Source: CAVVEC01 sp963770485
GTDB taxonomy: Bacteria > Acidobacteriota > Terriglobia > Terriglobales > Acidobacteriaceae
Assembly: GCA_963770485.1 (NCBI GenBank)
Contig: CAVYPX010000014.1
Span: 310,001-374,000, forward strand
DNA length: 64,000 nt
Direction: 5' to 3'
In this document: piece by piece, positions 1 through 9,893 of the stretch
How positions within the stretch are numbered: the stretch's first letter is position 1
Layout: the number at the start of each line of letters is the position of its first letter
Position numbers and translations under genes: made by a program
Notes under the pieces: generated by a model
Told to the model about the DNA's origin: nothing
What the model saw: the letters and a program-made list of their open reading frames with translations, nothing else
Database searches by the model: none

Positions 1-3000
1 CTGGATCGGCGTGCGCCGGATGTTTCCAGCCCCGAGCATAGCGGCAGTTACCAGAGCTTCTACAACGAAGTTCGCTCCGAGCATGACGCCATGAACACGT
101 CGTACGCGGAGGCCCGCAAGCATCTGACGGATCGCAACTTCAACAAGGCGCTCACGATCTGTGATACCTATCTCACCAGGTATCCCAACAACGCAATTTT
201 TCAGGCCCTCAAGTACGACGTTGAGGAGCAGCAAAGGCAGGAACTTTCCGCCTTTGTGGCCTCGATTGACCGGCAAGTAGAGGCTGAACCCGACCTGGAC
301 AAACGGGTGAACATCCTCCGAGAGGCGCTCGATCTGCACCCCGGGGAAACGCACTTTGAACGGGCGCTGCGGCTGGTAAAGGACAAACGCGACCTGGTGA
401 ATTCGATTGTGGCCAGAGCCCATGCCCGCGAAGAGCAGGGAGCGTTCAGCGATGCCCTGAACGACTGGGAAATCCTGCGCACCATTTACAGCCAGTATCC
501 GGGGTTGAAGTTTGAGGTCGAGCGGCTGCAAAAGCGCCGCGAGCAGCAAACTCGCATCGAATCCAAGACCCACCTGGTGGAGCAGATTGACGCTTGTTTG
601 CACTCCAGCGATTACGGTCGCGCGCTCGATCTCCTGCAAAAAGCAGCATCGGAATTTCCTAACGATGATGAACTGGGCGAACTCGAGAAACTCGCGAATG
701 ATGGAGTGCAGCGACTAGCGGAAGCGCACCGCTTGATGACAGAAGGCCAGGACTTGTGCGCGCAGGATAAGTTCGCGGACGGAGTCAAACTGTTACGCGA
801 AGCCTACGAACTGGATGAGAACAATACTCTAACCCGCGCGGTTTTTGCGAATGCCTTAGTCGAGCAGGCTCGCATCGTAGCTGAAAGCAACTGGCAGGAA
901 GCGGAGCAACTGGCGCAACAAGCTCTCGAACTGAACCCTGGCCACCCCCTGGCCAAGACCATTCGAACCCTGATTCTGGATCAAAAGCGGGAGCAAATCG
1001 TCGGGGAATGCCTCTCCCAGGCGCGCAAACTGCAAGCCGCGGGCGATCTGGCAGGAGCGTTGTCTCGCATCGAGGAAGGGATTGAGGCTTATCCCCGCGA
1101 ACCCAGGCTGATTCAGATCCAGGAAACCGTGCAAAGGGAGCTGCAATCCCAGCGCCGCCAGATGCGCCGCCGCGACCTCGAGGAATTGCGGCGCATGGAG
1201 CGCGAGGCGGAGACCATTAGCGATCCCAAGGTGAAGCAGGTTTTTGGTGAGCGTGTGCAGGTTCTAGCCGAAAAATATGTGGATGATGAGGAACTTCTTT
1301 CCGTGGCCAATGCGCTACTGGAGCGTGTGAACATGGCCCCTGTCCGTGGGGGAGATCCGAGTCAAATCGCTGGAGGGGAGAAATTCGGTAAAGCGGCAGT
1401 CGGTGGGGTCGCGGTTGCATCTGGCGAAGGAAGCGGTGCGACGATGTCTGTCTATTCGCCGGCCACCATGGACGCCCCGGCGTCGTCGGCCGAGTCTACA
1501 GGCGCTTCCCAGCCTTCTCTGGATGCCACTGCCGCACTTGCCCCGTCTCCGGTACCGCAGGCGAAGCTGTCGTCACCAGCCTCCCGAGCCAAGCCTTCCG
1601 CATCCCGTACCGGCGGAAGTTTCTCATTGCCCAATCTCAGTTCACTCAAGGGTTTTGTGCAGACCGCTGGAGCCAAAGTGATTGTGGCCTCGGCTGCCGG
1701 CGCTGTGCTGCTTTTGGCTTTCACGTTGCTTCTGGTGAGACGCAGTCATCGGCCAAGCGCTGCCCCGCCGGTTGCTAAGTTCACTGTGCAAATTCACACC
1801 ACGCCCCCGGGAGCGACGGTGCGGATTAACAATGAAGTGCGTGGGCTGTCCGATCTTCAAGTGGAATTGCCAGAAGGGACCTATCAGGTCGACGCTCAAT
1901 TAGACGGTTACGCGCCCAAGACCACTTCGCTTGATGCAAAACCGGGCTCCCCCAACTCTCTTGAACTCGCCCTCGATCCGGCGCTTCCTGTTGTGAAACT
2001 GTCTTCCGACACCGGCACCGGAAAAATATCGTTTGATGAGCAACCCGCAGGGGAACTCGAGGGAGCACAGTGGACGCTCGACAAAATCTCGCCCGGGGAG
2101 CACAGCCTGAAGTTTGATGGACCGCAAGGCGGCGCATCTTTCAGTTTCTCAGCGGATGCCGCTGCGCTGCCCGTCATCAAGGGGCCTATTGTTGCGAAGG
2201 GCGTGCTGGCCGTAATTGTGGGTAGCGTCGGTGGCCGCCTCCGTGTGTATTGCAGCGAGTCGGGGGCGAAGATCAGCCTCGATGGGCAAACTCCTGCCGA
2301 CGTGAGCCAGGACGGGGTGGAACTCCCCGAAGTGTCGCCCGGCGCTCATGAACTGACGTTGAGCCACGGCAACGATCAATACAAGCTGGATGTCGATGTC
2401 GGGCCGATGCCCACACTCTCCACTTTCCTGGAATCCGGGCAGAACATCGGAACTCTTGTGGTGGCGACCGGTGAGGACAGGGTGCGAGTTTTTCTCAACG
2501 GCCAGCTGCAGAAAGACACTACCCAGGGCGGTCAGCTACGCATTCCGAATCTTGAACCGAAAGATTATGCGGTCAAAGTGGCCAAGAGCGGGTTTCAGGA
2601 ACTCCCAGAGCAAAGAGTCCGCATTCGCAAGGGCGAGCAAAGCAGGCTGACTTTTAACTTGCAACCCATTCCACACCTCGCCTCTCTATCAATTCAAGGC
2701 GGACCCGCGGGAGCGCAGGTTCTGATCGACCAGGCTGCACTTGGAACCGTGCAGGCGGATGGGACTTTCAGCGTTGCAAGCATTAATCCCGGGGATCACA
2801 TCGTTGAACTGCGGAGAGAACACTTCAAGCCAAAGCGGCTTCAGAAGCACTTCGTCGCAGGTTTGACCGTTGCTCTGACCGCAGCAGACACGGCGCTGGA
2901 GGCAGCAACTGGTGATTTACGAATCACCTTCTCGCCTCCCGACGCAACCGTGAATCTCGCCAAAACCGGGGAAACTCCCATCAAGGTGACCAGTGGCAGC

Positions 3001-3612
3001 ACGTTGAACCTGTTGCCGGGATCGTACATTCTTACGGCCAAGACCGCAGAAAATCTGACCCGCACCACTACGGTAGAAGTCGTGGCTGGACAGTCCAAGA
3101 GTCTCGATTTGCCTTTGGCTCCGAGCGGGATGTCAAAGTGGGACGACCCGGCAGGCTGGAAACAGGAGAAGGGATCGTTTGTTCACAAGGGTGGAGATTT
3201 TGTGTTGTACAATGCTTCGCCTGCGTCCGGCACCTTTGTTTTCTCGGCGATGCTTCTCAAGGGCCATCGGCTGCAGTGGGTGCTCAATTGCACCGATGCC
3301 AACAATTACGTTCTGTTCCAGATGGACGAAAACAATTTCTACCGCACTGTGGTCCACAACGGACAGAAGTCGGACGAATTCAAGGTTCCGCACAAGACGG
3401 ACAAGAAGAGTTTCCGGACCATGCAGATTCACGTCACCCCTTCGGAGATCGTTCACCAAGTGCGGGAGGGAGACGCTTGGGTGGTCTGGGACAAGTGGAG
3501 CGTGGCAGGAACGAATCTCAGCTCCGGCAGGTTTGGTTTCTACATTCCCGGCAATGATCAGGTCGCACTCTCAAACTTCAGTCACTATGCCGATTTGAGT
3601 ACTCAACACTAA
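1..3612 (+). CDS. TPR/PEGA-domain signalling protein, 5' end outside window (probable Ser/Thr kinase C-terminal part)
   Basis: The reading frame is open from base 1, so the ATG at 91 is probably internal and the gene starts before the window. From that ATG 1173 residues are visible. Residues 1-400 are helical TPR-like repeats rich in charged coiled coil. A Ser/Pro/Ala linker follows, then one membrane span near 530-555 (VIVASAAGAVLLLAFTLLLV). The outside part holds several PEGA-type beta repeats, for example near 570-620, 800-850 and 870-910 with 'TPPGATVRINN' and 'VFLNGQ' motifs. The last 170 residues resemble a LamG/DUF1080-like beta-sandwich (WDDPAGWKQEKGSF onward). In Acidobacteriota this TPR region commonly follows an N-terminal Hanks-type kinase domain. 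The kinase itself is not visible here, so that part is inference. The protein would sense or bind something outside the membrane and signal inward. Confidence 0.75.
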   Translation: MDRRAPDVSSPEHSGSYQSFYNEVRSEHDAMNTSYAEARKHLTDRNFNKALTICDTYLTRYPNNAIFQALKYDVEEQQRQELSAFVASIDRQVEAEPDLDKRVNILREALDLHPGETHFERALRLVKDKRDLVNSIVARAHAREEQGAFSDALNDWEILRTIYSQYPGLKFEVERLQKRREQQTRIESKTHLVEQIDACLHSSDYGRALDLLQKAASEFPNDDELGELEKLANDGVQRLAEAHRLMTEGQDLCAQDKFADGVKLLREAYELDENNTLTRAVFANALVEQARIVAESNWQEAEQLAQQALELNPGHPLAKTIRTLILDQKREQIVGECLSQARKLQAAGDLAGALSRIEEGIEAYPREPRLIQIQETVQRELQSQRRQMRRRDLEELRRMEREAETISDPKVKQVFGERVQVLAEKYVDDEELLSVANALLERVNMAPVRGGDPSQIAGGEKFGKAAVGGVAVASGEGSGATMSVYSPATMDAPASSAESTGASQPSLDATAALAPSPVPQAKLSSPASRAKPSASRTGGSFSLPNLSSLKGFVQTAGAKVIVASAAGAVLLLAFTLLLVRRSHRPSAAPPVAKFTVQIHTTPPGATVRINNEVRGLSDLQVELPEGTYQVDAQLDGYAPKTTSLDAKPGSPNSLELALDPALPVVKLSSDTGTGKISFDEQPAGELEGAQWTLDKISPGEHSLKFDGPQGGASFSFSADAAALPVIKGPIVAKGVLAVIVGSVGGRLRVYCSESGAKISLDGQTPADVSQDGVELPEVSPGAHELTLSHGNDQYKLDVDVGPMPTLSTFLESGQNIGTLVVATGEDRVRVFLNGQLQKDTTQGGQLRIPNLEPKDYAVKVAKSGFQELPEQRVRIRKGEQSRLTFNLQPIPHLASLSIQGGPAGAQVLIDQAALGTVQADGTFSVASINPGDHIVELRREHFKPKRLQKHFVAGLTVALTAADTALEAATGDLRITFSPPDATVNLAKTGETPIKVTSGSTLNLLPGSYILTAKTAENLTRTTTVEVVAGQSKSLDLPLAPSGMSKWDDPAGWKQEKGSFVHKGGDFVLYNASPASGTFVFSAMLLKGHRLQWVLNCTDANNYVLFQMDENNFYRTVVHNGQKSDEFKVPHKTDKKSFRTMQIHVTPSEIVHQVREGDAWVVWDKWSVAGTNLSSGRFGFYIPGNDQVALSNFSHYADLSTQH

Positions 3613-3678
3613 GACTCGAATCCAAGATTCTCTACACCGGCGCAATCGTCGCTCAGGCTGACCATCGAAATTGGACAT

Positions 3679-5457
3679 TTATCCCTGCACTGAAAGCAGG
3701 AATGGCTGCTCGAAGGCCTCCGCGATCCAGCGCAGGAAGCGCGCGGCGTCAGCCCCATCAATCAGCCTGTGGTCATAGGATAAAGACAGGGGCAGCACCA
3801 AACGAGGCTCGAACTTTCCGTTGATCCACACCGGCTCCATGCTCGAGCGGGACAGGCCGAGTATGGCGACTTCCGGGTAGTTGACAATTGGCGAAAATCC
3901 CGTCCCGCCGATGCCGCCGAGGTTCGTAATCGTAAACGTTCCGCCTTCCATCTCGGCAGGGGTCAACTTTTTGTCGCGTGCTTTCTTGGAAAGCTGGGTG
4001 AGTTCCGTCGCAAGCTCTACGATATTTTTCTTATCGACTTCACGAATCACAGGTACCAGCAAGCCGCGATCCGTATCCACGGCCACCCCGATGGTGATGT
4101 ACTGCTTGTAAATGATCTCCTCTTTCGCCAGGTCGATGCTGGCGTTGAACTGCGGAAAAATCTTCAGCGCCGAAGCGCACACCTTCAGCGCAATCGCCGT
4201 TACCGTCATCTTGCCGCCGGCCTCCTCGGCCTTGGGAGCGAAACGGGCGCGTAACTGCTCCAGTTCTGTGATGTCCGCCTTGTCGTTCTGCGTGACATGC
4301 GGGACGGTGTGCCACGCTTCCCAAAGATGTTCGGCGGTTTTGCGTCGCACGCCTCGAATGGAGACGCGCTCAATTTTTCCCCACTTGGCGAAATCCGGCA
4401 GCTGCGGCTGAGCGAAATGAGTTTCGCGGGGCAACTGTGCAGCCAAAGCAGCTGAGGCCAGCAACGCTTTCGAGTAGGCTTTCACATCATCTTCGCTGAT
4501 GCGTCCGCCCGGACCAGTTCCTTGCACTTCATGAATGTCTACGCCGAGCTCCCGCGCCAGTCGCCGAACGTGCGGGGCGGCAGGTACAGGTTCACCATGA
4601 TCAGTGCCCGCCACCTTGCCCAATTGTGCCGGCATGGTGAAAGACGGCGGCAGTGGCTGGGGCTGATCGGGGGGAAGAGCCTGCTCTTCGGTTTTCCCCT
4701 CAGCCTGGATGGCAGCCTGGAAAGCAAGGCGCGCTCCGGTTTGCCCTGATACATGCTCCACTGGAAGGTGCTTAGCCCGCTCAGGCTGCGGAGCTGCGCC
4801 ACCCTCCAGCGTGAAGATCACCTGGCCCACCTTGACCTTGTCCCCCTGCTTTACTCGAATCTCTTTGACAACGCCGCTCACCGAAGAGGGAACTTCGACC
4901 ACAGCCTTGTCGGTCTCCAACTCCATCACCGGCTGACCTTCGGAGACCTTAGTGCCCGGAGAGATCATGAGCTGCACCAGATCGCCTTCGGAGATGTTCT
5001 CTCCGAGTTCGGGTAGCTTGAATTCGGTCGCACCAGGGGAAGCCTGAGATGCCGCAACCGGAACAGGCGCCAGCAGCGAAGCAGGACGAGCTTCGGCAGG
5101 AGTCTCCGGCTTCTGCGACGGCCTCGTCGATGACGTTCCTGAGGAAGTGATCGAAGCAGAGGCAGCAGCAGCTTTGGTCTCTTTGGGAGGTTTGAAATCG
5201 GAGGCCTGTGCTTTTGCTCCCGCGCCGTTGTCCACGGTGAAGATCACTTGGCCGACCTTGATCTTCTCGCCTTCCTTGACGCGAATCTCCTGCACCACGC
5301 CGCTCACCGACGAGGGCACCTCGACCACTGCTTTGTCGGTTTCCAATTCCATCACCGGCTGGCCTTCGGTGATGCTGGCGCCGGGAGAGATCATCAGCCG
5401 GACCAGATCGCCCTGATCAATGTTCTCGCCGAGTTCCGGTAATTTGAATTCAGTCAC
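3679..5457 (-). CDS. aceF: Dihydrolipoyllysine acetyltransferase, E2 of pyruvate dehydrogenase
   Basis: E2 core of the pyruvate dehydrogenase complex, which transfers the acetyl group from lipoamide to CoA in the cytoplasm. There are two N-terminal lipoyl domains, each with the lipoylation motif ETDKAVVEVPSS (Lys42 and Lys184), separated by flexible Ala/Pro/Thr linkers. An E3/E1-binding domain lies near 299-335 (APHVRRLARELGVDIHEV). The catalytic domain carries YDHRLIDG near the C-terminus, with catalytic His563. Length (592 aa) suits a two-lipoyl E2. It lies downstream of aceE on the same strand, as in gamma-proteobacterial ace operons. A spacer of 284 bp with a strong hairpin separates them. 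No lipoamide dehydrogenase gene is present in the window, so E3 must be encoded elsewhere. Confidence 0.96.
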   Translation of the reverse strand: MTEFKLPELGENIDQGDLVRLMISPGASITEGQPVMELETDKAVVEVPSSVSGVVQEIRVKEGEKIKVGQVIFTVDNGAGAKAQASDFKPPKETKAAAASASITSSGTSSTRPSQKPETPAEARPASLLAPVPVAASQASPGATEFKLPELGENISEGDLVQLMISPGTKVSEGQPVMELETDKAVVEVPSSVSGVVKEIRVKQGDKVKVGQVIFTLEGGAAPQPERAKHLPVEHVSGQTGARLAFQAAIQAEGKTEEQALPPDQPQPLPPSFTMPAQLGKVAGTDHGEPVPAAPHVRRLARELGVDIHEVQGTGPGGRISEDDVKAYSKALLASAALAAQLPRETHFAQPQLPDFAKWGKIERVSIRGVRRKTAEHLWEAWHTVPHVTQNDKADITELEQLRARFAPKAEEAGGKMTVTAIALKVCASALKIFPQFNASIDLAKEEIIYKQYITIGVAVDTDRGLLVPVIREVDKKNIVELATELTQLSKKARDKKLTPAEMEGGTFTITNLGGIGGTGFSPIVNYPEVAILGLSRSSMEPVWINGKFEPRLVLPLSLSYDHRLIDGADAARFLRWIAEAFEQPFLLSVQG

Positions 5458-5513
5458 TAATGCTTTCTCCGTTATGGTCAGCTTTCAGAAAACCACCTGT
5501 CATCCCGAGCGGA

Positions 5514-5542
5514 GTAGCTGCTTCGCAGAGCGAAGCAGCTAC
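5514..5542. repeat. Perfect 12-bp hairpin in the aceE-aceF spacer, part of a dispersed repeat
   Basis: GTAGCTGCTTCG (5514-5525) and CGAAGCAGCTAC (5531-5542) are perfect inverted arms around a 5-base loop. The left flank is CTGTCATCCCGAGCGGAG, the framework also seen near 25.6, 43.5, 55.5, 62.9 and 63.9 kb. A second degenerate copy (5633-5720, with CTCCGCTCAGGATGACA) lies in the same 284-bp spacer 5458-5741. I see no gene in the spacer. The hairpin could attenuate aceF relative to aceE or stabilise mRNA ends; that is inference. Confidence 0.6.
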
Positions 5543-5741
5543 AAAGTCGACAGGTCAGTATCCAGCACCACAGCGTGAGGGAGTTCTCCGCACCAAGTAC
5601 GAAACATCGCTGTGAAAACGCCTTGCCGCTGTCATCTCAGCGCAAGTCTCTCAGGGTCCTTCGACTCCATGGCTGCTACGCTTCGCGCGGCAGCCACTCC
5701 GCTCAGGATGACACTTTTCATAGCCTCGATCTCAAGGCTTG

Positions 5742-8435
5742 CTAACTCACTGCCGGGTTCGCCTTCTCCGGATTGATTCCCAGATCCTTGATTGCCTTCC
5801 CCACATCGTCCAGCTGAATCTCCCTGTCCCTCGCCAAAGCATTCAAAGTCGCCAGCACAATGTGTTTCGCGTCCACCTCGAAAAAGTCGCGCAGCGAGGG
5901 TCGGTTTTCGCTGCGACCAAACCCATCCGTTCCCAGAGCCACCAGCGGACGCGGCACCCATCGCGCGATCGACTCCGGCAACACCTTCATGTAATCCGAT
6001 GCCGCCACGAAGACTCCAGGTGCATCCTTCAGACATCGCGTTACAAACGGCACCCGCGGCGTTTCTCCCGGGTGCAGCATATTCCAACGCTCGCAATCAT
6101 TGCCATCGCGATAAAGCCGCTTATAGCTGGTCACGCTCCACACATCTGGTGCGACATTGTATTTTTCTTCCAGGATTTTCTGCGCCTTGAGCACCTCGTA
6201 CATGATCGTGCCGCTGCCGAAGAGTTGGGCACGCAGCCTTGCGTCTTTTTTCTCCGAGGCCTTGAAGCGATACAGACCCTTCAGAATGCCGTCCCGAACC
6301 TCCTTACCTTCCGGCATTTCCGGCATCGGCAACGGCTCATTGGTGACGGTCAAATAATAGAAGATGGATTCCTGATCCACGTACATGCGTTTGATGCCGT
6401 CCTGGATGATTACGGCAATCTCATACGCGAATGCCGGATCGTAGGCAAGAAGATTGGGCACGGAAAGCGCCAGCACATGACTGTGTCCGTCCTGGTGCTG
6501 CAAGCCCTCGCCCGCCAGTGTAGTTCGTCCTGCCGTGCCTCCGATCAGAAAGCCGCGAGTGCGCATGTCGGCGGCCGCCCAGATCAGGTCGCCAATACGC
6601 TGGAAGCCGAACATGGAGTAATAAATGAAGAAGGGAATGGTGTTGATCCCGTGATTGGCATAAGCCGTTCCCGCCGCGATGAAGGAGCACACCGACCCAG
6701 CCTCGGTGATTCCTTCCTCCAGAATCTGACCGTTCTTGGCCTCCTTGTAGTAGAGCAAGGTGTCCATATCCACCGGCTCGTAGAGTTGGCCGACGCTGGA
6801 ATAAATGCCCACCTGCCGGAACAGCGCTTCCATGCCGAAAGTGCGTGCTTCATCCGGAATGATGGGCACAATCAACTTCCCGATCTCCGGATCGCGCAGC
6901 AACTTCGCCAGCAGGCGTACGAACACCATAGTCGTCGAAGCTTCCCGGCCTTCCGTACCTTTGTAAAACTCCTCGAAGTGAGATTCCGAGACCGGATGGA
7001 TCGGTGCGGAGCGTACCTTGCGCTCCGGCAGGTAGCCGCCAAGCTGCTTGCGCCGCTCCTGCATGTAGGTGATCTCGGCGCTATCGTCAGCAGGACGATA
7101 AAATGGCGCCTCGTGGAGTTCGTCATCCGGGATGGGTATTCCAAAACGCGAGCGAAACATCTGCAGCTCGTCCTCGTTCAGCTTCTTCTGCTGGTGGGTG
7201 ATGTTCTTGCCTTCACCGGCCTCGCCCAGGCCATAGCCCTTGATGGTTTTCGCCAGAATGATCGTCGGCGAACCCTGGTGATCAACGGCCGCCTTGTACG
7301 CGGCATGAACCTTGATGGGATCGTGGCCACCCAGCCGCATGCGCGCAAGCTGCTCGTCGGAGAGGTGTTCGACCATCTTGAGCAGGCGCGGGTCAGTGCC
7401 GAAGAAGTTGTGGCGGAAATAGGCCCCGCTCTCGACGAAGTATTTCTGATACTGGCCGTCGCTGATCTCGCCCATGCGCCTGACCAGCAATCCGTCGCGA
7501 TCGCTCCGGATGAGGCTGTCCCAGTCGCCTCCCCAGATCACCTTGATCACGTTCCAGCCCGCGCCGCGGAAAATTGCCTCCAACTCCTGGATGATTTTCC
7601 CATTTCCCCGCACTGGGCCATCCAGCCGCTGCAGGTTGCAGTTCACCACAAAAATCAGGTTGTCGAGCCGCTCCCGTGAAGCCAGGGTGATCGAGCCCAG
7701 CGATTCCGGTTCGTCCATTTCGCCGTCGCCCAGAAAAGCCCAGACTTTGCCTCCGCGCGACTCCTTCAGGCCACGATTTTCGAGATAGCGGATAAAACGC
7801 GCCTGGTAAATCGCCTGGATTGGGCCCAGCCCCATGGAAACCGTCGGGAACTCCCAAAAGTCCGGCATCAGCCAGGGGTGAGGATAGGACGAAAGCCCAC
7901 CGCCCGGCTTCAGTTCACGGCGGAAGTTCTCCAGTTTTTGCCGCGGGATGCGGCCTTCGAGATATGCCCGGGCATACATGCCCGGCGCCGCATGCCCTTG
8001 GAAATACACAATATCGCGGTCGCCACCTTCGGTCCGGGCCCGCAAAAAGTGGTTGAAGGCGACTTCGTAAAGAGTGGCCGCTGACGCGTAAGTCGAAATG
8101 TGCCCGCCAATGCCCTCCTGAATTTTATTGGCACGCACCACCATGGCTAACGCATTCCACCGCACCAGGCTCTTGATGCGGCGCTCCATCTCTTGACTGC
8201 CCGGAAAGGGTGGCTGCTGCACCGAGGGGATAGTGTTCTGATAGGGAGTCGTCGCGGTGAACGGCAGATTGACGCCCGCCGCCCGCCGGGCATGCAGGGA
8301 AAGCTGCTGAAGCAGCCGGCCGGCGCGCTCCGGACCACCTTTGGCTAGCACGTAATCGAGGGAATCCAGCCATTCTCGCGTTTCCAGGACTTCCAATCCA
8401 TCCGTCTGGGTCTCAGCCACGTCTGCCTTCTCCAT
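5742..8435 (-). CDS. aceE: Pyruvate dehydrogenase E1 component, homodimeric type
   Basis: Thiamin-diphosphate-dependent decarboxylase that oxidises pyruvate and acetylates the lipoyl arm of E2. At 897 aa it has the length of the single-chain AceE class rather than the alpha/beta class. The TPP-binding motif starts GDGEMDEPES (236-245) and ends at NCN (265-267). The adjoining LQRLDGPVRGNGK is diagnostic for AceE. The N-terminal region (WLDSLDYVL, GHISTYASAATLYEV) also matches the family. The start ATG at 8435 has no competing in-frame start with a better context. Transcribed toward aceF. Housekeeping gene with nothing missing that I can see. Confidence 0.97.
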   Translation of the reverse strand: MEKADVAETQTDGLEVLETREWLDSLDYVLAKGGPERAGRLLQQLSLHARRAAGVNLPFTATTPYQNTIPSVQQPPFPGSQEMERRIKSLVRWNALAMVVRANKIQEGIGGHISTYASAATLYEVAFNHFLRARTEGGDRDIVYFQGHAAPGMYARAYLEGRIPRQKLENFRRELKPGGGLSSYPHPWLMPDFWEFPTVSMGLGPIQAIYQARFIRYLENRGLKESRGGKVWAFLGDGEMDEPESLGSITLASRERLDNLIFVVNCNLQRLDGPVRGNGKIIQELEAIFRGAGWNVIKVIWGGDWDSLIRSDRDGLLVRRMGEISDGQYQKYFVESGAYFRHNFFGTDPRLLKMVEHLSDEQLARMRLGGHDPIKVHAAYKAAVDHQGSPTIILAKTIKGYGLGEAGEGKNITHQQKKLNEDELQMFRSRFGIPIPDDELHEAPFYRPADDSAEITYMQERRKQLGGYLPERKVRSAPIHPVSESHFEEFYKGTEGREASTTMVFVRLLAKLLRDPEIGKLIVPIIPDEARTFGMEALFRQVGIYSSVGQLYEPVDMDTLLYYKEAKNGQILEEGITEAGSVCSFIAAGTAYANHGINTIPFFIYYSMFGFQRIGDLIWAAADMRTRGFLIGGTAGRTTLAGEGLQHQDGHSHVLALSVPNLLAYDPAFAYEIAVIIQDGIKRMYVDQESIFYYLTVTNEPLPMPEMPEGKEVRDGILKGLYRFKASEKKDARLRAQLFGSGTIMYEVLKAQKILEEKYNVAPDVWSVTSYKRLYRDGNDCERWNMLHPGETPRVPFVTRCLKDAPGVFVAASDYMKVLPESIARWVPRPLVALGTDGFGRSENRPSLRDFFEVDAKHIVLATLNALARDREIQLDDVGKAIKDLGINPEKANPAVS

Positions 8436-8708
8436 CCTCTGGTGGGAATAATTCCATGATAGACAATCGCGGGGAATTTTGCTGGCGGAGAGCCGGGCGA
8501 AGCTGGTACGAGTCTACATTTTGTGCCCCAACGGGAATCCCGCTGCCATTTGGAGTCATCCATAAGAGTGAACACGACCAGACCGTCGGGCCCGGATTTC
8601 GCTGTTCAATTGCGAACTACTCCGGCGCGAAATCAGAGACACCGTGCATCCAAATCAGTGCAGAATGAAACAAAAGCCTTGAATTCGAGATCAAACAGGA
8701 GAACTCCC

Positions 8709-9326
8709 ATGCCGAAAAAAAATGCCTCGGGCAATCATTCCAAGCTTAATGCCCAACCACGCATTCACCAAAGAGCGCGCGAGATTCAAGAGTATGGCAC
8801 GGTCACCCATGCGCTCCCGTTAGAACTGGAAGAGCCAGTCCGCCTGGAGATGACGGAGAAACTCAACCAGCTTCTGGCCGATACGATGACCCTCCGCGAT
8901 CTCTACAAAAAATCGCATTGGCAGGTCGCCGGACCGACCTTCTATCAACTCCACTTGCTTTTCGATAAGCATTTCAATGAGCAGTCGGAACTGGTGGACA
9001 CGATCGCCGAGCGCATTCAGTTGCTCGGCGGGTTAAGCATTGCCATGGCCCACGATGTGGCGGAGACGACTCAGATCGAGCGCCCGCCGAAAGGCAGGGA
9101 AGAAGTTCCGGTGCAACTCTCCCGCCTGCTGGATGCGCATCAGATCATCGTCGGCCAATGTCGTGAACTCGCGAAGCGCGCTTCTGCGCTGGGCGACGAT
9201 GGCACCAACGATCTCGCGGTCAGCGATGTACTGCGAACCAACGAATTGCAGGTGTGGTTCATCAGCGAGCATCTTGTGAACATGCCTTTGGTAGAGGCGA
9301 TTGATACCGCTGCAGCAGCGGATTGA
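8709..9326 (+). CDS. Dps-family ferritin-like DNA-protecting protein
   Basis: Mini-ferritin that oxidises and stores Fe(II) with H2O2 and may coat DNA under stress. The start at 8709 is chosen because AGGAGAACTCCC precedes it; an upstream in-frame start at 8523 has no such site and adds unlikely residues. The protein has 205 aa with a Lys-rich N-terminal tail (MPKKNASGNHSKLN). All dinuclear ferroxidase ligands are present with the spacing of E. coli Dps: His70, His82, Asp86, Asp97 and Glu101 (HWQV, LHLLFDKHFNEQSELVDTIAERI region). The basic tail would suit DNA binding, which is inference. It stands alone, divergent from aceE; the 273 bp upstream hold no other gene. Confidence 0.92.
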   Translation: MPKKNASGNHSKLNAQPRIHQRAREIQEYGTVTHALPLELEEPVRLEMTEKLNQLLADTMTLRDLYKKSHWQVAGPTFYQLHLLFDKHFNEQSELVDTIAERIQLLGGLSIAMAHDVAETTQIERPPKGREEVPVQLSRLLDAHQIIVGQCRELAKRASALGDDGTNDLAVSDVLRTNELQVWFISEHLVNMPLVEAIDTAAAAD

Positions 9327-9893
9327 AGGTTGCAGCGATACCCAGGTGTTGAGGGCTGGGTTGCACCCAGCCCTCGTGACCCATGCCTCCTCGGTCCGCG
9401 TCCCCAGCTTCGCTCGTCAGCTTGACGGCCACTCGAGTCCACCACGCCTTTCCAAGTCATCTGCCGGTTCAGGACCCCCAGAAATCGGTTTTCGTAACGC
9501 GCGCGGAACTGATCGTTGCTCATTTCCAGCGGGCTGCAGTTTTCAGGATACGGGATCCTATTCTTGATGTAACCCTCACATTCAGACTGGCATTGAGCGT
9601 TTGCCACTGGCGTTCCCCGTTCTGGTCGGGTCAGCACCGGGTGCAAACATGTCGACCCTCCACTGGGCGTAAGGTGCCTGTCGGAGTGCATGGCAGCGAG
9701 GATGCAGGCAGGTCCAGACACGCTTGTTGTTACGAATTCCGAACAGCCGGATAGTGGTTCTGGGCATGACCTTTCCGGCCAGCCGGCTTGAGCATAGAAC
9801 TTAACGACAATAAAGTACGATTCTTCGCCCCAAATACCCCTTCCAGGGGCTATGATTACAGTTATTTTCTGGTAAGGTGGGGGAGGGGGCAAA
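9327..9893. other. 567-bp gap between dps and the XRE gene, no convincing gene
   Basis: No ORF here has a Shine-Dalgarno site plus a recognisable product. On the minus strand one frame reads through hydrophilic, Cys-containing peptide (for example CEGYIKNRIPYPENCSPLEM around 9510-9580), and a second minus frame overlaps it at 9582-9767. Together these could be the remains of a short decayed gene. The 3' side near 9840-9890 holds an AT-rich stretch (TGATTACAGTTATTTTCTGG) and a purine run GGGGGAGGGGG that serves as the ribosome site of the next gene. Confidence 0.35.

Noticed and set aside
5739..7679. 646-codon open frame on the plus strand opposite aceE
   Set aside because: It is the shadow of a long GC-rich gene; the minus-strand AceE is unmistakable and the shadow has no domain or ribosome site.
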